Assembly (NCBI GenBank): GCA_031761405.1 | Contig: JASEVX010000001.1 | Location: 109,342,726 to 109,406,725, forward strand | Source of the DNA: Serripes groenlandicus | Lineage: Eukaryota > Mollusca > Bivalvia > Cardiida > Cardiidae | Length of the DNA: 64,000 bases | Reading direction: 5' to 3' | Shown here: positions 45,801-52,619 of the stretch, one piece after another | Position numbering within the stretch: position 1 is the stretch's first letter | How the letters are laid out: every line of letters starts with the position of its first letter | Made by a program: the position numbers and the translations under genes | The notes under the pieces: model-generated | Told to the model about the DNA's origin: nothing | What the model saw: only the letters and a program-made list of their open reading frames with translations | The model's database searches: none

Positions 45801-48171
45801 AAATTCTAAATATAATCTTATTCTGAAATATCACCCATGTACCATTAAAATGCCATGAGGTCAAAATCTACTTAATTATGTTGAATTTTACAATTTACAT
45901 GTTTAATAATTAACATCATGGAGCATTCTAACATTGTGATTATTTTAAGTTCATGATATAATTATTGTTGAACCCTTTTCTCTCGGTGACTTTATACTAG
46001 CAGTCAATACTGATGAAGTGATTCATTTAGTCCTCGGCAGCACAGATCTTTGAATGCTTAGGCTCACAAACTACGCAGGCCGCGTCAATATGATGAACTT
46101 TACCACATGATATCCGACCTTCAGAGGTTTATAAATAAATAAGAGTTTAAATGACAAGTCAGGTCAAAAACAGTTCTCCAGAGGCCTCCAGAATGCTTAT
46201 ACTACAGACAGAGAACACAGAACAGGATAGATTCAACTCAGACTGTATGCGCAGATCTCCAACTTCACTAAGTCACAAAGTTAAGTTTTTGTCGGGCATA
46301 ACACATATCATCTTATATAAATGGTAGTTTGCTTGGTATACTTTAACTTTGAACAAATTCGAATCATAACTTTAGTCATAATGATTAGCAACTAAAACAT
46401 GTAAAACTCTAGGACTAGATAAGAAAGAGGGAACTGATGTTTTCCAACCTATACCTTTCTTATGACTCAATCAAATCCTTTGAGTTGGGTACTTAAAACA
46501 AGACACCTCGAGACGAACACCAGTGCTCGTCTGCTTTTTTCAAACTCGAAAAAGCGGCATTACTGAATGATTATTACAGTCTTAGAAATAAGGTGACTTG
46601 GTATAGACATGCGTATTGTTCCTAGGAACATGTGTACTAAGTTCCCTTTGTAAGGTAAAAGTTTTGTGAAAACCTTCACAACACCAAGGGAATCATAATG
46701 AACCAACTTTTCGCCCTAGTCAGACAATTATTTTGAGTACCAAAAACAAAGTTTCAAATAAGGTTTTAGGAATGTGAAATATGCACCTTTAATATCTAGA
46801 GCGCTGACTAGATGTATGTTAAACTTTATGGAGAAATATGACTTACAGAATTACAACTAATATAAGGATTGTTTACCCCTGGAACTGAAGGAAGATGAAA
46901 GCTGCTTGCATTACTACTTTGGCTGTTTTCACTGGTAAAGATGGCTGGTGTGTTTTCGGAGATACTGCTACAGCTGTCAGTGCTGTTTGATGATATGAAG
47001 TCTATTCCCGGAACAATTTTCAAAACTTGTTGAGTTCGCTGTCTGTTAGTTTGAATGTCCCAAAGAGGTTTGGAGTTGGATTGTTCTAGAGGACTGTTGG
47101 CTTTTCTTTTTCTAAAAAAAGTGAGTGGAAAAATCTAATACCAAATATTGCCTTAAAGATATCATATGGGGCTTTGCTGGAAATGTTGCACCAATCTGCA
47201 GTGTCTAATTGATAGGCATATCAGAAAAATAATGTTAAAACTGATATAATTCAGATGTATTTTAAATTAAACCATACCCACATAAAACAAATCTGCAGCG
47301 GGTAAAAACTCGATCATGGAAAAGTATATTAATAATTAATTGGAAAAAGTTTGATTACATTGCAGAAAAAGGAGAAATGGCTCTCATTAAAACTGATATA
47401 GGGCAATTTCTTCTTATGACGCAAAGTTTTCAAAAGTCGCCTCCTGCATATGTGGCAGAATTGATGTGTCCGCAAGCAAGGTTGATGCAAATCTATCAAT
47501 TAAATTACTAGTCTGATTATACGACGTTACATATTGCATTGTAACGTTAACGTGAACAGTCAAAATATAAAAACGCATTCTAAGTACAGAAACCTGGACT
47601 ACAACTTTACCACCATACTTTCCCATAAAGAAGATAAAATTCATTCATTGTTTTGAGAAGAATTAAGTGACTTAAAATTTTAAAACTGGTTCGTTTTTCG
47701 TCAATTTCATTTTATGAAGCTTGGTTTAGTGGCACTAGTTCCAGATGTGTTATTCTCATCCGAGCTTTCGATCAGAAACTTTAGAGGATTGATTTCCACC
47801 ATTTGTTGATTGATTTCACCCATTTGTTCCAAAATACAGAAAAATATGAAAATGGACGATCAAATGAACAGTTGTGTTTGGCATTTTAATAATCTAAGCT
47901 TTTTACAATTTACTGAACACGCTCGCATTACACTTGTACTGTTTGTGGTCGATTTCTATATTTACAAAGGCGATTCCACAATTCAATAAGTGCGCGGAAT
48001 TGGAGGTCTATATAATTCTTTAAATAAATACATAAAATCGTTCTTGATCTTCAACAGCTATATCAATATATATTCACTAAATGTTGTTTTAACTACTAAC
48101 CTTGATTTCATACCAATATTTTCTTTTATTTCATTGTTTGACGCCAATTTTACAGAGCGCTTTTTTGGCAT
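27787..48171 (-). CDS. SKP2: SKP2: F-box/LRR substrate receptor of SCF ubiquitin ligase (11 exons, complete)
   Basis: S-phase kinase-associated protein 2 recruits targets such as CDK inhibitors to the SKP1-CUL1-RBX1 ubiquitin ligase in the nucleus and drives S-phase entry (known for the family). Seen here: 11 exons at 48101-48171, 46847-47111, 45562-45751, 44333-44441, 40102-40216, 37764-37813, 36963-37097, 35633-35731, 33652-33779, 30394-30556 and 27787-27982. All have AG/GT borders and matching phases, giving 1521 nt or 506 aa plus stop. A Ser-rich, Lys-rich N-terminus of about 175 aa precedes an F-box (about 177-224, core LSDEIILYIFGWL then DESLWKRIDLS). Leucine-rich repeats follow (about 268-470, e.g. 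LMELDLSDATG, LAFSRCYNLTP), then a SKP2-type tail, SSIARPTTG..SIWGVRVR. Human SKP2 is 424 aa; the extra length is N-terminal. Introns carry many TTAA elements and two tandem-core elements. The identity rests on remembered alignment to the human protein and is strong. Confidence 0.93.
28048..28258. mobile_element. TTAACCC-family element, diverged, in SKP2 intron 10
   Basis: ATCCCTTTCCCGCTCATAAA..AACAGCAGATGAC to ACCTCTGCTGCCTA..GGTAGAGGTTTAA, 66 bp upstream of the last SKP2 exon. Confidence 0.68.
28394..28630. mobile_element. TTAACCC-family element, diverged, in SKP2 intron 10
   Basis: TTAATCCGTTCCGACACGTA..CCTCTGCAGCTGACG to CAAAGTCTGCTGCAGGTA..GGAAAGAGTTAA, with GATGAAATTGCTCTCAATGA in the centre. 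Confidence 0.75.
28640..29330. other. SKP2 intron 10, with a dispersed repeat at 29180-29290
   Basis: 29180-29290 (ACAAGTTAGCATTTCTGAAC, AGTGTAGGTTCGAATCGGCC, TGTACATCTGTTCATTC) is shared, inverted, with 35520-35585 and, in part, with 59945-60035. The rest is AT-rich with nothing recognised. Confidence 0.5.
29334..29525. mobile_element. TTAACCC element, 3' truncated, in SKP2 intron 10
   Basis: TTAACCCTTTTCCTCATACA..GCCCCTGAAGCAGACGAC and the full centre; sequence is lost after the run of T at 29518-29525. Confidence 0.8.
30005..30315 (-). mobile_element. SINE with a 58-bp internal duplication
   Basis: Body TTTACGCACTTTCAACAATT, TTACCAGTACTACTGGTC, CCAAGGAGGGTTAGCC, AAAGTCTTTGGCAGGACC; decayed tRNA-like head at right (ACTGCGACCTCCTGCACCCA). 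The block GTTAGTTATATTATAGCATT to CTATTTATTT occurs twice (30041 and 30099). It ends about 80 bp from SKP2 exon 10. Confidence 0.8.
30394..30556 (-). CDS. SKP2: SKP2 exon 10 (LRRs)
   Basis: 163 nt. Acceptor tgatatttcag|AGGTGC, donor AATTCC|gtaagt. It encodes CPDLMELDLSDATGL and LHYLEYLAFSRCYNLTPASI, closely matching CPNLVHLDLSDSVML and [20 protein letters not shown] of human SKP2. It is the most diagnostic exon of the gene. Confidence 0.96.
30610..30816. mobile_element. TTAACCC-family element in SKP2 intron 9
   Basis: TTAACCCCTTCCTACATACA to AAGTCGTCTGCTGCAATGGC..GTGGGAAAGGATTAA. About 50 bp upstream of the exon 10 acceptor. Confidence 0.78.
30838..30954. mobile_element. short internally deleted TTAACCC element
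   Basis: Both ends intact (TAACCCTTTCCCTCATATAG..GCAGCAGACGAC and GTCGTCTGCTGCAGAA..AGGAAAAGGGTTAA) but only about 117 bp in total; nearly the whole centre is gone. It abuts the next copy, sharing one TTAA at 30951-30954. Confidence 0.85.
30951..31180. mobile_element. TTAACCC-family element, diverged
   Basis: TTAACCTTTTTTCCAGAAG..ACTCGTCTGCATCTGAC, centre AATGAGCAATTCTCCCTTTG, right end AAGGTGTCTGCTGAAAATTT then GTGGGAAAAGTT. Confidence 0.65.
31239..31668. mobile_element. GCCCCGG-ended element with two 149-bp units
   Basis: Left end GAACACGGATGCCCCGG; right end CTCGTATGCCGGGGCATAAA (inverse). Two units of GTTGGTCCAACCTCAAATTG, ATGATAGGACATCAGGTTCA and TTGACCAAAAACTTTAACCT. A non-coding element in SKP2 intron 9. 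Confidence 0.85.
31836..32034. mobile_element. TTAACCC miniature element, well preserved
   Basis: TTAACCCTTTCCCACATACA..TTCTGCAGCAGACGAC to TGTCTGCTGCAGAGGCGTCA..GAGGTAAAGGGTTAA; TTAA at both ends; 199 bp. Central hairpin AAATCGCACGTTTTGTGC. Confidence 0.92.
32563..33550. mobile_element. ATGTCTCCCC-ended element with 139-bp units
   Basis: Left end ATGTCTCCCC; right end GGGGAGACAT at 33541-33550, its exact inverse. The right end also folds with ATGTCCCCCC just before it. Six units beginning ATTGAACAAGG (32601, 32761, 32899, 33038, 33177, 33316) with GCAAGGTGCACAACTTCACA and GTTTCTGAGTTCTGCTCTGG. An (AAG/AAT)n purine run precedes the right end. It sits in SKP2 intron 9, about 100 bp from exon 9. 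Confidence 0.92.
33652..33779 (-). CDS. SKP2: SKP2 exon 9 (LRR)
   Basis: 128 nt. Acceptor tatcatttcag|AATAAAATC, donor GATGATG|gtaagt in phase 1. It encodes IKSLNVAWTHL and then SLVKLNLSGCRENISDD, aligned with LDELNLSWCF and ITQLNLSGYRKNLQKSD of human SKP2. Confidence 0.92.
34053..34264. mobile_element. TTAACCC-family element, diverged, in SKP2 intron 8
   Basis: TTGAACCCTTTACCATGCAC..GGAAGCAGATGCC to GTTGTGATCTGCAGATTTG..AGAAAATGGTTAA with GCAGAAATTGCTAATTATGA in the centre. Confidence 0.72.
34683..34850. mobile_element. AGATAAG-ended hairpin element
   Basis: Ends GCTCTAGATAAGTAGTTTTG and CCCCTCCTTATCTTGATCT. Central hairpin arms 34731-34753 and 34759-34781 (GTGGATACTCAAAAGAATCG). Same family as 57505-57680. 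Confidence 0.78.
35385..35590. repeat. dispersed CATGAGAAATGGG..GATCAGCC repeat
   Basis: AGCCAGTCCATGAGAAATGG, AAAGTTTGCTTTTGTGAATG, GTAAATCAAGATCAGCCT, then AACCTACACTGTTCAGAA. A repeat type I associate with bivalve genomes. It explains the open frame here, and lies close to SKP2 exon 8. Confidence 0.6.
35633..35731 (-). CDS. SKP2: SKP2 exon 8 (LRR)
   Basis: 99 nt. Acceptor tctacttcag|CCATATT, donor TGTAGAAA|gtaagt in phase 2. It encodes LEVLNLAMCQGITANGLMPL and then LSNCR, one LRR matching [24 protein letters not shown] of human SKP2. Confidence 0.93.
35740..36360. other. SKP2 intron 7, nothing recognised
   Basis: AT-rich; GGCGAGTG..CAAGTTAC words repeat at 35884 and 36272. No exon or known repeat seen. 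Confidence 0.4.
36367..36496. mobile_element. short TTAACCC-family element in SKP2 intron 7
   Basis: TTAAACCCTTTCCCAAGTCT to TTTTCTTCTGAACATGCGTC..GGGGGAAAGGCTTAA; about 130 bp, internally deleted. Confidence 0.72.
36963..37097 (-). CDS. SKP2: SKP2 exon 7 (LRRs)
   Basis: 135 nt. Acceptor ttgttgacag|ATTATCC, donor ATGCAG|gtatgt. It encodes VQYLDLSMAGTTPEILEQIF and LRKVSLENVEINDTIC, aligned with [20 protein letters not shown] and LQNLSLEGLRLSD of human SKP2. Confidence 0.94.
37100..37760. other. SKP2 intron 6, nothing recognised
   Basis: Contains ACCCAAAAACC..ACCCAAATATTTTTTTGG words near 37262-37315 and CAATATAGGTTATACTCC; no exon or element identified. Confidence 0.4.
37764..37813 (-). CDS. 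SKP2: SKP2 exon 6 (short linker exon)
   Basis: 50 nt. Acceptor tttactttacag|ATTGAAGG, donor CTCAAG|gtaagt in phase 2. It encodes IEGPIYSGITSPIKSS, the counterpart of the FMDQPLAEHFSPF linker before the first LRR. It is too short to call alone; phase and position make it convincing. Confidence 0.85.
37851..38075. mobile_element. TTAACCC miniature element in SKP2 intron 5
   Basis: ACATTTTCCCACATGTAGGC..CCTCTGCAGCAGACGGC to GTCGTCTGCTGCAGAAATAT..GAGGGAAAGGGTTAA; shares the TTAA at 38072 with the next copy. Confidence 0.85.
38072..38252. mobile_element. TTAACCC-family element in SKP2 intron 5, diverged
   Basis: TTAACACTTTTCCACATGTA..CCAGCAGACATCG to CAGTCTTCTGCAGAAGATT..AAAAAGAGTTAA. Confidence 0.75.
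38380..38610. mobile_element. TTAACCC-family element in SKP2 intron 5
   Basis: GAAACCTTTCCCACATACAA..CTACAGCAGACATA to GTTGTCTGTTGCAGATGC..TGAGAAAGGGTTAA. Confidence 0.8.
38620..39860. other. SKP2 intron 5, unique-looking sequence
   Basis: No repeat family or conserved exon recognised. Minus-strand frames near 39498-39794 look unconstrained. Local GC is slightly higher around 38700-38760. Confidence 0.4.
39867..40090. mobile_element. TTAACCC-family element, diverged, in SKP2 intron 5
   Basis: ATCCTTTTGTCACATGCAAA..TCTGTAGCAGAAC to GAGTTGTCTGTAGCAGGTT..TGTGCAAAAGCGTT. It ends about 11 bp from the exon 5 donor at 40102. Confidence 0.68.
40102..40216 (-). CDS. SKP2: SKP2 exon 5 (F-box end)
   Basis: 115 nt. 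Acceptor gtttatttcag|C, donor ACAGAG|gtaagt in phase 0. It encodes DESLWKRIDLSNKTL followed by VLNRGVWALRLCKTE, matching ASDESLWQTLDLTGKNL of human SKP2. The intron-side copy of a TTAA element begins only about 20 bp from the acceptor. Confidence 0.94.
40238..40855. mobile_element. three TTAACCC elements in direct tandem
   Basis: Left ends TTAACCCTTTCCCTCATA at 40238, 40433 and 40635; only the third keeps the full right end (GGCGTCAGAAAGCG..GAGGAAAAGGGTTAA, 40852-40855). Copies 1 and 2 lose about 30 bp of the right end (..CTGCTGTAGATGCTTTAA and ..CTGCTGCAGATGCTTTAA) and join the next copy directly. All three are in SKP2 intron 4, 22 bp from exon 5. Confidence 0.9.
40905..41095. mobile_element. 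TTAACCC-family element, diverged
   Basis: CTACCCTTCCCCACATAAGA..AATCAGCAGCACTC to AATATGTCTGTTGTTGATGT..GTGGGAAAGATTTAA. Confidence 0.62.
41300..41413 (+). CDS. short exon-like ORF in a SKP2 intron, antisense
   Basis: After an AG at 41298-41299 the frame GSRCRSPFEPLAQSGSEEND then IGDSPIFDLFPERQRQI ends at TAA. It looks protein-like but is only 37 codons. A second frame through the same DNA is also open, so base composition may explain it. It lies within SKP2 intron 4 on the opposite strand. I recognise no family. Confidence 0.18.
   Translation, partial: GSRCRSPFEPLAQSGSEENDIGDSPIFDLFPERQRQI
41558..41597. repeat. hairpin related to the 25.05-kb palindrome
   Basis: Arms CGGTTGTAACTACA (41558-41571) and its inverse (41584-41597), loop TCTTGAACAATC. 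It shares GTTGTAACTACATCTTG with 25053-25069. Confidence 0.78.
41610..42420. other. SKP2 intron 4, nothing recognised
   Basis: AT-rich, no repeat family or exon that I can name. Confidence 0.4.
42426..44171. mobile_element. AGCTCACCTG-ended element with about seven tandem units (inverted)
   Basis: Left end AACAAGAGGGCCATGATGGC then CCTTGAATCGCTCACCTG; right end GAGCAAAGCTCAGGTGAGCT then A-run and G-run. Units (about 165-190 bp) carry GGCGGCCATGTTTTTCGACC, AATCAACATGGCTTGAAGGA, CATTTCTACAAAATTATTTG and GCCATATAAGGCAAAATAGC. The unique flank GTTGCCATGGAAACCAGAAT occurs at the right (43972) and again inside the array (43153). A run of about 28 C lies at 42817-42844. It fills most of SKP2 intron 4. 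Confidence 0.9.
44333..44441 (-). CDS. SKP2: SKP2 exon 4 (F-box)
   Basis: 109 nt. Acceptor ttcatttcag|ATCATT, donor CTTGT|gtaagt. It encodes HFSTLSDEIILYIFGWLQ and then VCRRWSRL, the SKP1-binding F-box core, aligned with SLPDELLLGIFSCL and VCKRWYRLA of human SKP2. Confidence 0.94.
44455..44692 (-). mobile_element. tRNA-headed SINE in SKP2 intron 3
   Basis: The minus-strand head at the right end reads ACCGCCTCTGGTGTAGTGGG (A box) and AGGTTTGATCCCTGGCC (B box). The body has AAAGTCTTTAATATAACCTG and TCATAATGCTAAGCCC, tail GATTGATTGATAGC. Only about 15 bp from exon 4. Confidence 0.85.
44877..45062. mobile_element. TTAACCC-family element in SKP2 intron 3
   Basis: TTAAGGGTATCAATTCTGCA..GCAGATGATGTAG to AAAGTCGTCTGCAAGAGG..GAAAGGTTTAA. 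Confidence 0.72.
45285..45435. repeat. end fragment of the 175-bp-satellite element
   Basis: AACAAGAGCACCGCATACAG at the left; CCAGGGTCATGACAATAGCT then TCAAAAGTCAAGCTAATAAA at the right, comparable with 1602-1668 and 5935-5996. Confidence 0.5.
45562..45751 (-). CDS. SKP2: SKP2 exon 3 (linker to F-box)
   Basis: 190 nt. The acceptor is gtttttcag|GCTCC and the donor TTTTTG|gtatga in phase 1. It encodes APRILVDSQRDN to NKRQKTDNSELFG, which leads directly into the F-box of the next exon. This is the position of the KLNRENFPGVSW linker in human SKP2. Confidence 0.88.
45760..46840. other. SKP2 intron 2, nothing clearly recognised
   Basis: 46010-46140 and 46430-46800 have the feel of old repeats (ACTAGATAAGAAAGAGGG, AATATCTAGAGCGCTGAC, possibly an AGATAAG-type copy), too diverged to call. 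Confidence 0.35.
46847..47111 (-). CDS. SKP2: SKP2 exon 2 (low-complexity N-terminal region)
   Basis: 265 nt. The acceptor follows a run of seven T (tttttttag), and the donor is AATTCT|gtaagt in phase 0. It encodes a Ser/Asn-rich disordered stretch (SSNSTDSCSSISENTPAIF). I see no domain, as expected for the poorly conserved SKP2 N-terminus. Confidence 0.85.
47265..47480. mobile_element. TTAACCC-family element, diverged, in SKP2 intron 1
   Basis: AAACCATACCCACATAAAAC..TCTGCAGCGGG to AAAGTCGCCTCCTGCATATG. Centre GAAAAAGGAGAAATGGCTCT. Confidence 0.62.
48101..48171 (-). CDS. SKP2: SKP2 exon 1 (start codon)
   Basis: 71 nt. The ATG at 48171 starts MPKKRSVKLASNN and the exon ends ATCAAG|gttagt in phase 2. 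Its last two bases (AG) join the first base (A) of exon 2 to make an Arg codon inside RKRKANSP. This start was chosen because it is the first ATG upstream with a correct-phase donor. The Lys/Arg-rich segment could act in nuclear localisation (inference). Confidence 0.82.
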
Positions 48172-48205
48172 TTTTGAACAGTGAAAGTTTTGCGCCTAGG
48201 TGTGA

Positions 48206-48214
48206 ACCGGAAGT
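48206..48214 (+). promoter_or_regulatory. ETS/GABP-type promoter motif upstream of SKP2
   Basis: ACCGGAAGT lies 35-43 bp upstream of the SKP2 start codon (the gene reads minus). This core is the ETS/GABPA site common near the start sites of housekeeping and cell-cycle genes. No TATA box is evident. Functional use is inferred from position only. Confidence 0.4.
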
Positions 48215-48442
48215 ACTTGTTGACCTGTAAAATCGCAATATTCGGATACACAATCGTCAATTTCGTTTCAACTAGTTTTCCCAACTTAGGACGAACACTT
48301 TCTCAAGTCTAGAAAAAAACTGTCCATGGCTGCATATAACTCGATAAAAAGGGCAAAAAAAAATGAGCTTATAAACAATATGGAAATGTTTTCCTACTTT
48401 TAAAAGAAGAATATGTTGCAGTTAAGAACTTTTCAATGTTTC

Positions 48443-48768
48443 TTAAAGGCGTATGCTACAGTTATTTATCAAAAAAATTCCCAACCATAGAATTTCTTTT
48501 TACTTTGTATTTTGTTAGTTCATACGATTTGTAGTTTTCATTTATTGTTTTGTGTGTGTTTTAGGTTTTCGGCCAAAATGCCTATAGTTGTGCCTTTGAT
48601 GAAATTGGTCATGTCATTGAAAGGCCAATATATTTTTTTTAGATCGATTATTAATATATTTTTTTTCTTATTTCAAACAGTTATTGTATGTTCTAATAAA
48701 ATACAAAGAATAAAGAAATTCTATGATTGGGATTTTTTTTGTAAAAAAACTGTAGCATACGCCTTTAA
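48443..48768. mobile_element. second TTAA-bounded inverted-repeat element
   Basis: TTAAAGGCGTATGCTACAGT at the left and ACTGTAGCATACGCCTTTAA at the right: TTAA plus a 17-bp perfect terminal inverted repeat, 326 bp overall. The AT-rich centre has no useful ORF. It lies just upstream of the SKP2 promoter. Confidence 0.88.
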
Positions 48769-48914
48769 ACTGAACAATGTGTTTTTGTCTATTAAACGTC
48801 GTTCATTTAAAGATGAATTATAAATAATAAAAAAAACGTGTCTTTTCCGGAAAATGAGAGTAAATGCAATTATGCACTTCAGTAATTGTTTATTTTGATT
48901 TGTTTGTATGATGT

Positions 48915-49202
48915 TATGTACGTGACGCTTTCAACAAGCTTCCATTTATTTCAGTTACCAGTACCAGAGATATATAAATAATGTATTACTTATGTCTCTG
49001 TCAGTACTAATGGTTCAATCATCCTTACACTAGTGAAACAGTCCTAGTGCTAACCGAACAATCATAGGTGCAAAATAAAGTCAGGAAGAAAGCCAGTACT
49101 ATCATCTTGAAAGTCTTTGGTATGACCCGATTTGGGATCAAACCAATGACCTGCCGCACGCGTGTTGGACGCTAAATACCCCTACACCACCTAGGCGGCC
49201 TC
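48915..49202 (-). mobile_element. tRNA-headed SINE, diverged
   Basis: Right-end head read minus: GCCTAGGTGGTGTAGGGGTA (A box region), TCATTGGTTTGATCCCA (B box). The body shares AAAGTCTTTGGTATGACCCG and TTACCAGTACCAGAG. Confidence 0.78.
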
Positions 49203-49209
49203 GATTGTT

Positions 49210-50735
49210 GGCATGCATCGTAACTTAGCCAATAACATAACTGTAAATGGGAAAATGTACAATTTGGCGTCGTGAACAGAGTTAGTTCAGATCGCCATGT
49301 ATACACATGTTCCGCCCTATTATCATCTATTCACGTTGACAGAAGTTTCAAACAAGCTTACATTAGTAGTCTAATATATGAAGAGTATTCAGATCGGGTG
49401 AATGTAAATGTTTATCTTGATCAACACTGTCCACAAAAGCCAACGTGTCCCCGGTTTACAATTCTGAAAAGTCGCCTTAATATCATAAATTGACGCAGGC
49501 CTACAAATATTCAATGATCTAGGCCTACATATATACAGAAACATGTATATATACACCAATGTCTTAAAACGTTTTGAGAGCGAAGTGTTCTGGTGAACCA
49601 GCCGGGATGTCCAACTGTCTCCTATGTTGTTTGCTTTCTATTTAATAATTTTCTGAGACTCTAAAAGAAGGCATATTATAACCAATTTGAGATAATGTAG
49701 ACTAGGGAAGACTCTTGGTCGGTCTTCAAGTGTTATGTGTTATGTGGCTTCTTAAACACTCTATATTAAAACGCAAATATTTGAAGAAGAATAAAAAAAA
49801 CAACCAAACAAACTCATACACCTCATACGAGCTTTAAAACTCGTCAGATTTTAACAGGAATCGAGAGTTTGATTATACATCTGACAGGCGCGTAGCTGGG
49901 TCTATGTGTGGACTACGCACCATTCTAGGGGGGTTCCCCGGGAAAAAAAAATCGACTATATGGGCTCAGGTGACTTCTGGCGTATATTTCACAATATCTA
50001 AATGAGCCTACTTGATACCCTTATGTACAGCATATCTGCACAAAATACCCTTAAAACGTTTGCAGCGTTCGGAATTTATTTTTACCAACATTGACAGGCA
50101 CTTCAACAAAAGTGAAACCTCGAAGAAACCGAACTGAGTGATCGCAGTTCATATGCCCCGGCTTTGGCATATGCAAAGTATAAAGCTAAAACTGCACATG
50201 AATGCTGAATTCACTGTTTAGAAGAACACACAACAGTAAATTAAGCGGGTAATTTTCAACCAAGGCATTGAATGCGCTTTTTATCATCATGCGTGCGTGT
50301 ACAATAGTGTATGTCTCTGCCGTCTAATTCCGTCTCCTTCAACTGTCAACTGGGAACCATTTCTATTTATCCCTCTCAGCGCCGAATTCCCTAAAGTAGA
50401 CTCGTCCATGTTCAGAATCAGGCGACTCCCTTTTTCATGTCTAAAGAGCTTTAGAATATTTTGATATTTCATGATGGCCCATTCTCCTGCGCAGAGTTGT
50501 CGTTCATTACACTCACTCATACATGAATGTAATGAGTCGATAGTGTTAGAGAATGATGATGGCCATCTGTGATTGAATCCAATATATGTGATAGATGGCC
50601 CATTTTCCAATTCCCGCCTTAACCAGACACATTTCAAATGTATTTAGTGTCTGTACTGTATTTTGCACAAAGCTTATATTTGTTGTTAACTTACAAGTTT
50701 TGTGCAAAGGTAAAGTTGTGTTCATATAGTGGCTG
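49210..50735. other. spacer; includes an old CTTTCAGCGCC-type repeat
   Basis: 50365-50460 (CTCTCAGCGCCGAATTCCCT, ACTCGTCCATGTTCAGAAT) matches the element family at 61702-61914. A 116-codon minus-strand frame at 50287-50637 overlaps it. The rest shows nothing recognised. Confidence 0.5.
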
Positions 50736-50737
50736 AA

Positions 50738-50866
50738 ATGCCCGTTAGCTCAATCCGTAGCGATGCGGGCTGTCAGTCCCGAAATTGTGAGTTCGAAACC
50801 CAGCTCGGCCAACATTCTTTCCGACGCTTGACAGAAGTAAATGCGACAAGCGTCATTCATCTTTTA
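50738..50866 (+). mobile_element. tRNA-headed SINE, 3' truncated
   Basis: Head GCCCGTTAGCTCAATCCGTA (A box), GAGTTCGAAACCCAGC (B box), then CTTGACAGAAGTAAATGCGA. Close to the SINE at 7396 but ends at the GTCATTC block. A TTAA element fragment follows (50868-50945). Confidence 0.82.
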
Positions 50867-51007
50867 GCGCATCTGCAGGAGATGACATTTGAAAAAAATT
50901 GTTGAAAAAGGAGAACCTGTTCCTTATCTCCTTGGTACAATGTTTAAACGTTATTGCGCGAGTGCATATATTGGTTGTGTTTAGAACTGTCACTGGTGCA
51001 ATGGGCT

Positions 51008-51047
51008 TGCGCATGCGCCGTGTTAATCGTCTTGGTCGCGCATGCGC
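51008..51047. promoter_or_regulatory. two NRF-1-like sites
   Basis: GCGCATGCGC at about 51009-51018 and again, in TCGCGCATGCGCCGTATG, at about 51037-51048, within a short GC-richer stretch (50980-51130). No recognised coding exon is attached. A third TGCGC palindrome lies at about 52954-52963. Confidence 0.3.
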
Positions 51048-51519
51048 CGTATGTTACCGTAAGTTCTCGGATATGTCCGTAGCAGTTCGTCACCTGAGAA
51101 TGGTTCTCGTTCGAGTTTGCGATAGAAGATTAAGATTAGTGAACCAGTCTATTTATATGCGAGTAGTTTTTATGCGGAGGGTTCAGCTATGCTGAATACC
51201 TCCGTATATTGTCATGCCGAGCTTTCAGAAAGTGTAAATTTGTAAATTTGTTGTGCTGCCCTCTGTTTATTCAAAATGGAATTCTTTTCTTGATTGTCCA
51301 GGGATCAGTTAAATACGTTTCACAACAAGCTAAATAGTATGCACTTTATACAAGGTAAACGTACACAATGTAAAGTTTTAATCCATGAAGTTGTATATAT
51401 AATTTAGAAATTTAAGTTAGACATAAGGATCTTAAATGTTTCTTTTAATTATATGGATAACGAGTAGCTTGAAAGCGGGTAGCTCAACAACCTTTTGAGA
51501 AAATCCCTGCAATGAAAAA

Positions 51520-52560
51520 TACGGATATACGGCTGTCGTGTATCGTCAACATTTTCCCTTGTTAACACTCTACATGCTACATTTTGCATCGGATCTTCAT
51601 GAAAGTTTATTAGAACATTCATCTCCATCTAATCATGGACAAGTTCGAAACTGGGCCATTTGAGGTCAAAAACTAGTTCACTAGGTCAAATTGAAGGAAA
51701 ATCTTGTTAACACTCTAGAGGCCACATTTTCAACTTGAGCATGTTGAAACTTTATCAGAATGTTTGTCTTGATGATGTAAGTCAAGTTCGAACATGAGTC
51801 ATATTGCGTCAAAAAGTAGGTCACTAGGTCAAATTGAAGGAAAAGCTTGTTAACACTCTAGATGGCCGAAATCAAGTTCCAATATGGGTCATATTGGGTT
51901 AGAAACTAGGTCACTAGGCCAAATTGAAGGAAAACCAAAACACTGTAGAAGCCGCATTTTTTACTAAGGCAGCTTGAAATTTGGTCAAAATGTTTATCTA
52001 TATAATATCTAGGCCAAGTTTGAATATGGGTCAAGCCGTGTCAAAAACTAGGTCACTAAGCCAACTTGAATGGAAATCTTGTTAACACTCTAGAGGCCTT
52101 ATTTTCAACTTGAGCATGTTGAAACTTTATCAGAATGTTTATCTTGATGATATGTAGGTCAAGTTTGAACATGGGTCATGATGGGTAACAAAATAGGTCA
52201 CTAGGTCAAATTGAAGGAAAATCTTGTTAACAATCTACAGGCCACAATGTTTGCTTCAGCAGTTTGACATTTTGTCAGAATGTTTGTATTAATGACATCC
52301 AGGTCAGGATCGAATATGGGTCACATTGGGTCAGAAACTAGGTCACTAGGCCAATTTGAAGGAAAATCTTGTTAACTCTGTAGAAGCATCTTTTTTTGGC
52401 TACAGCAGCATTTTTAGCTTGAGCATGTTGAAACTTTATCAGAATGTTTTTCTTTATGATATCTAGGTCAATTTCTAACATGGGTCATGTTGGGTCAAAA
52501 AGTAGGTCGCTAGGTCAAATTGAAGGAAAATCTTGTTAACACTATAGAGCCAACATCCCC
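51520..52560. mobile_element. GTCACTAGGTCAAA-core element, ends missing
   Basis: Starts CGTCAACATTTTCCCTTGTT; about six degenerate units of TAGGTCACTAGGTCAAATTG, AAGGAAAATCTTGTTAACAC and ATCAGAATGTTTGTCTTGAT. Same core as 14045-14806. Neither the AGCTCACCT left end nor the GGCCCTCTTG right end is present. Confidence 0.85.
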
Positions 52561-52619
52561 CGCATTTCAGTACTTTCAGTACTTTGATTGCATAAATTAA
52601 ACTCATAGTGTGACGTGTA

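Noticed and set aside
50287..50637. 116-codon minus ORF as a gene
   Set aside because: Its middle (ILNMDESTLGNSALRGINRN) comes from a CTTTCAGCGCC-type repeat at 50365-50460, and no family is recognised. It could be a relic but is not supported as a gene.
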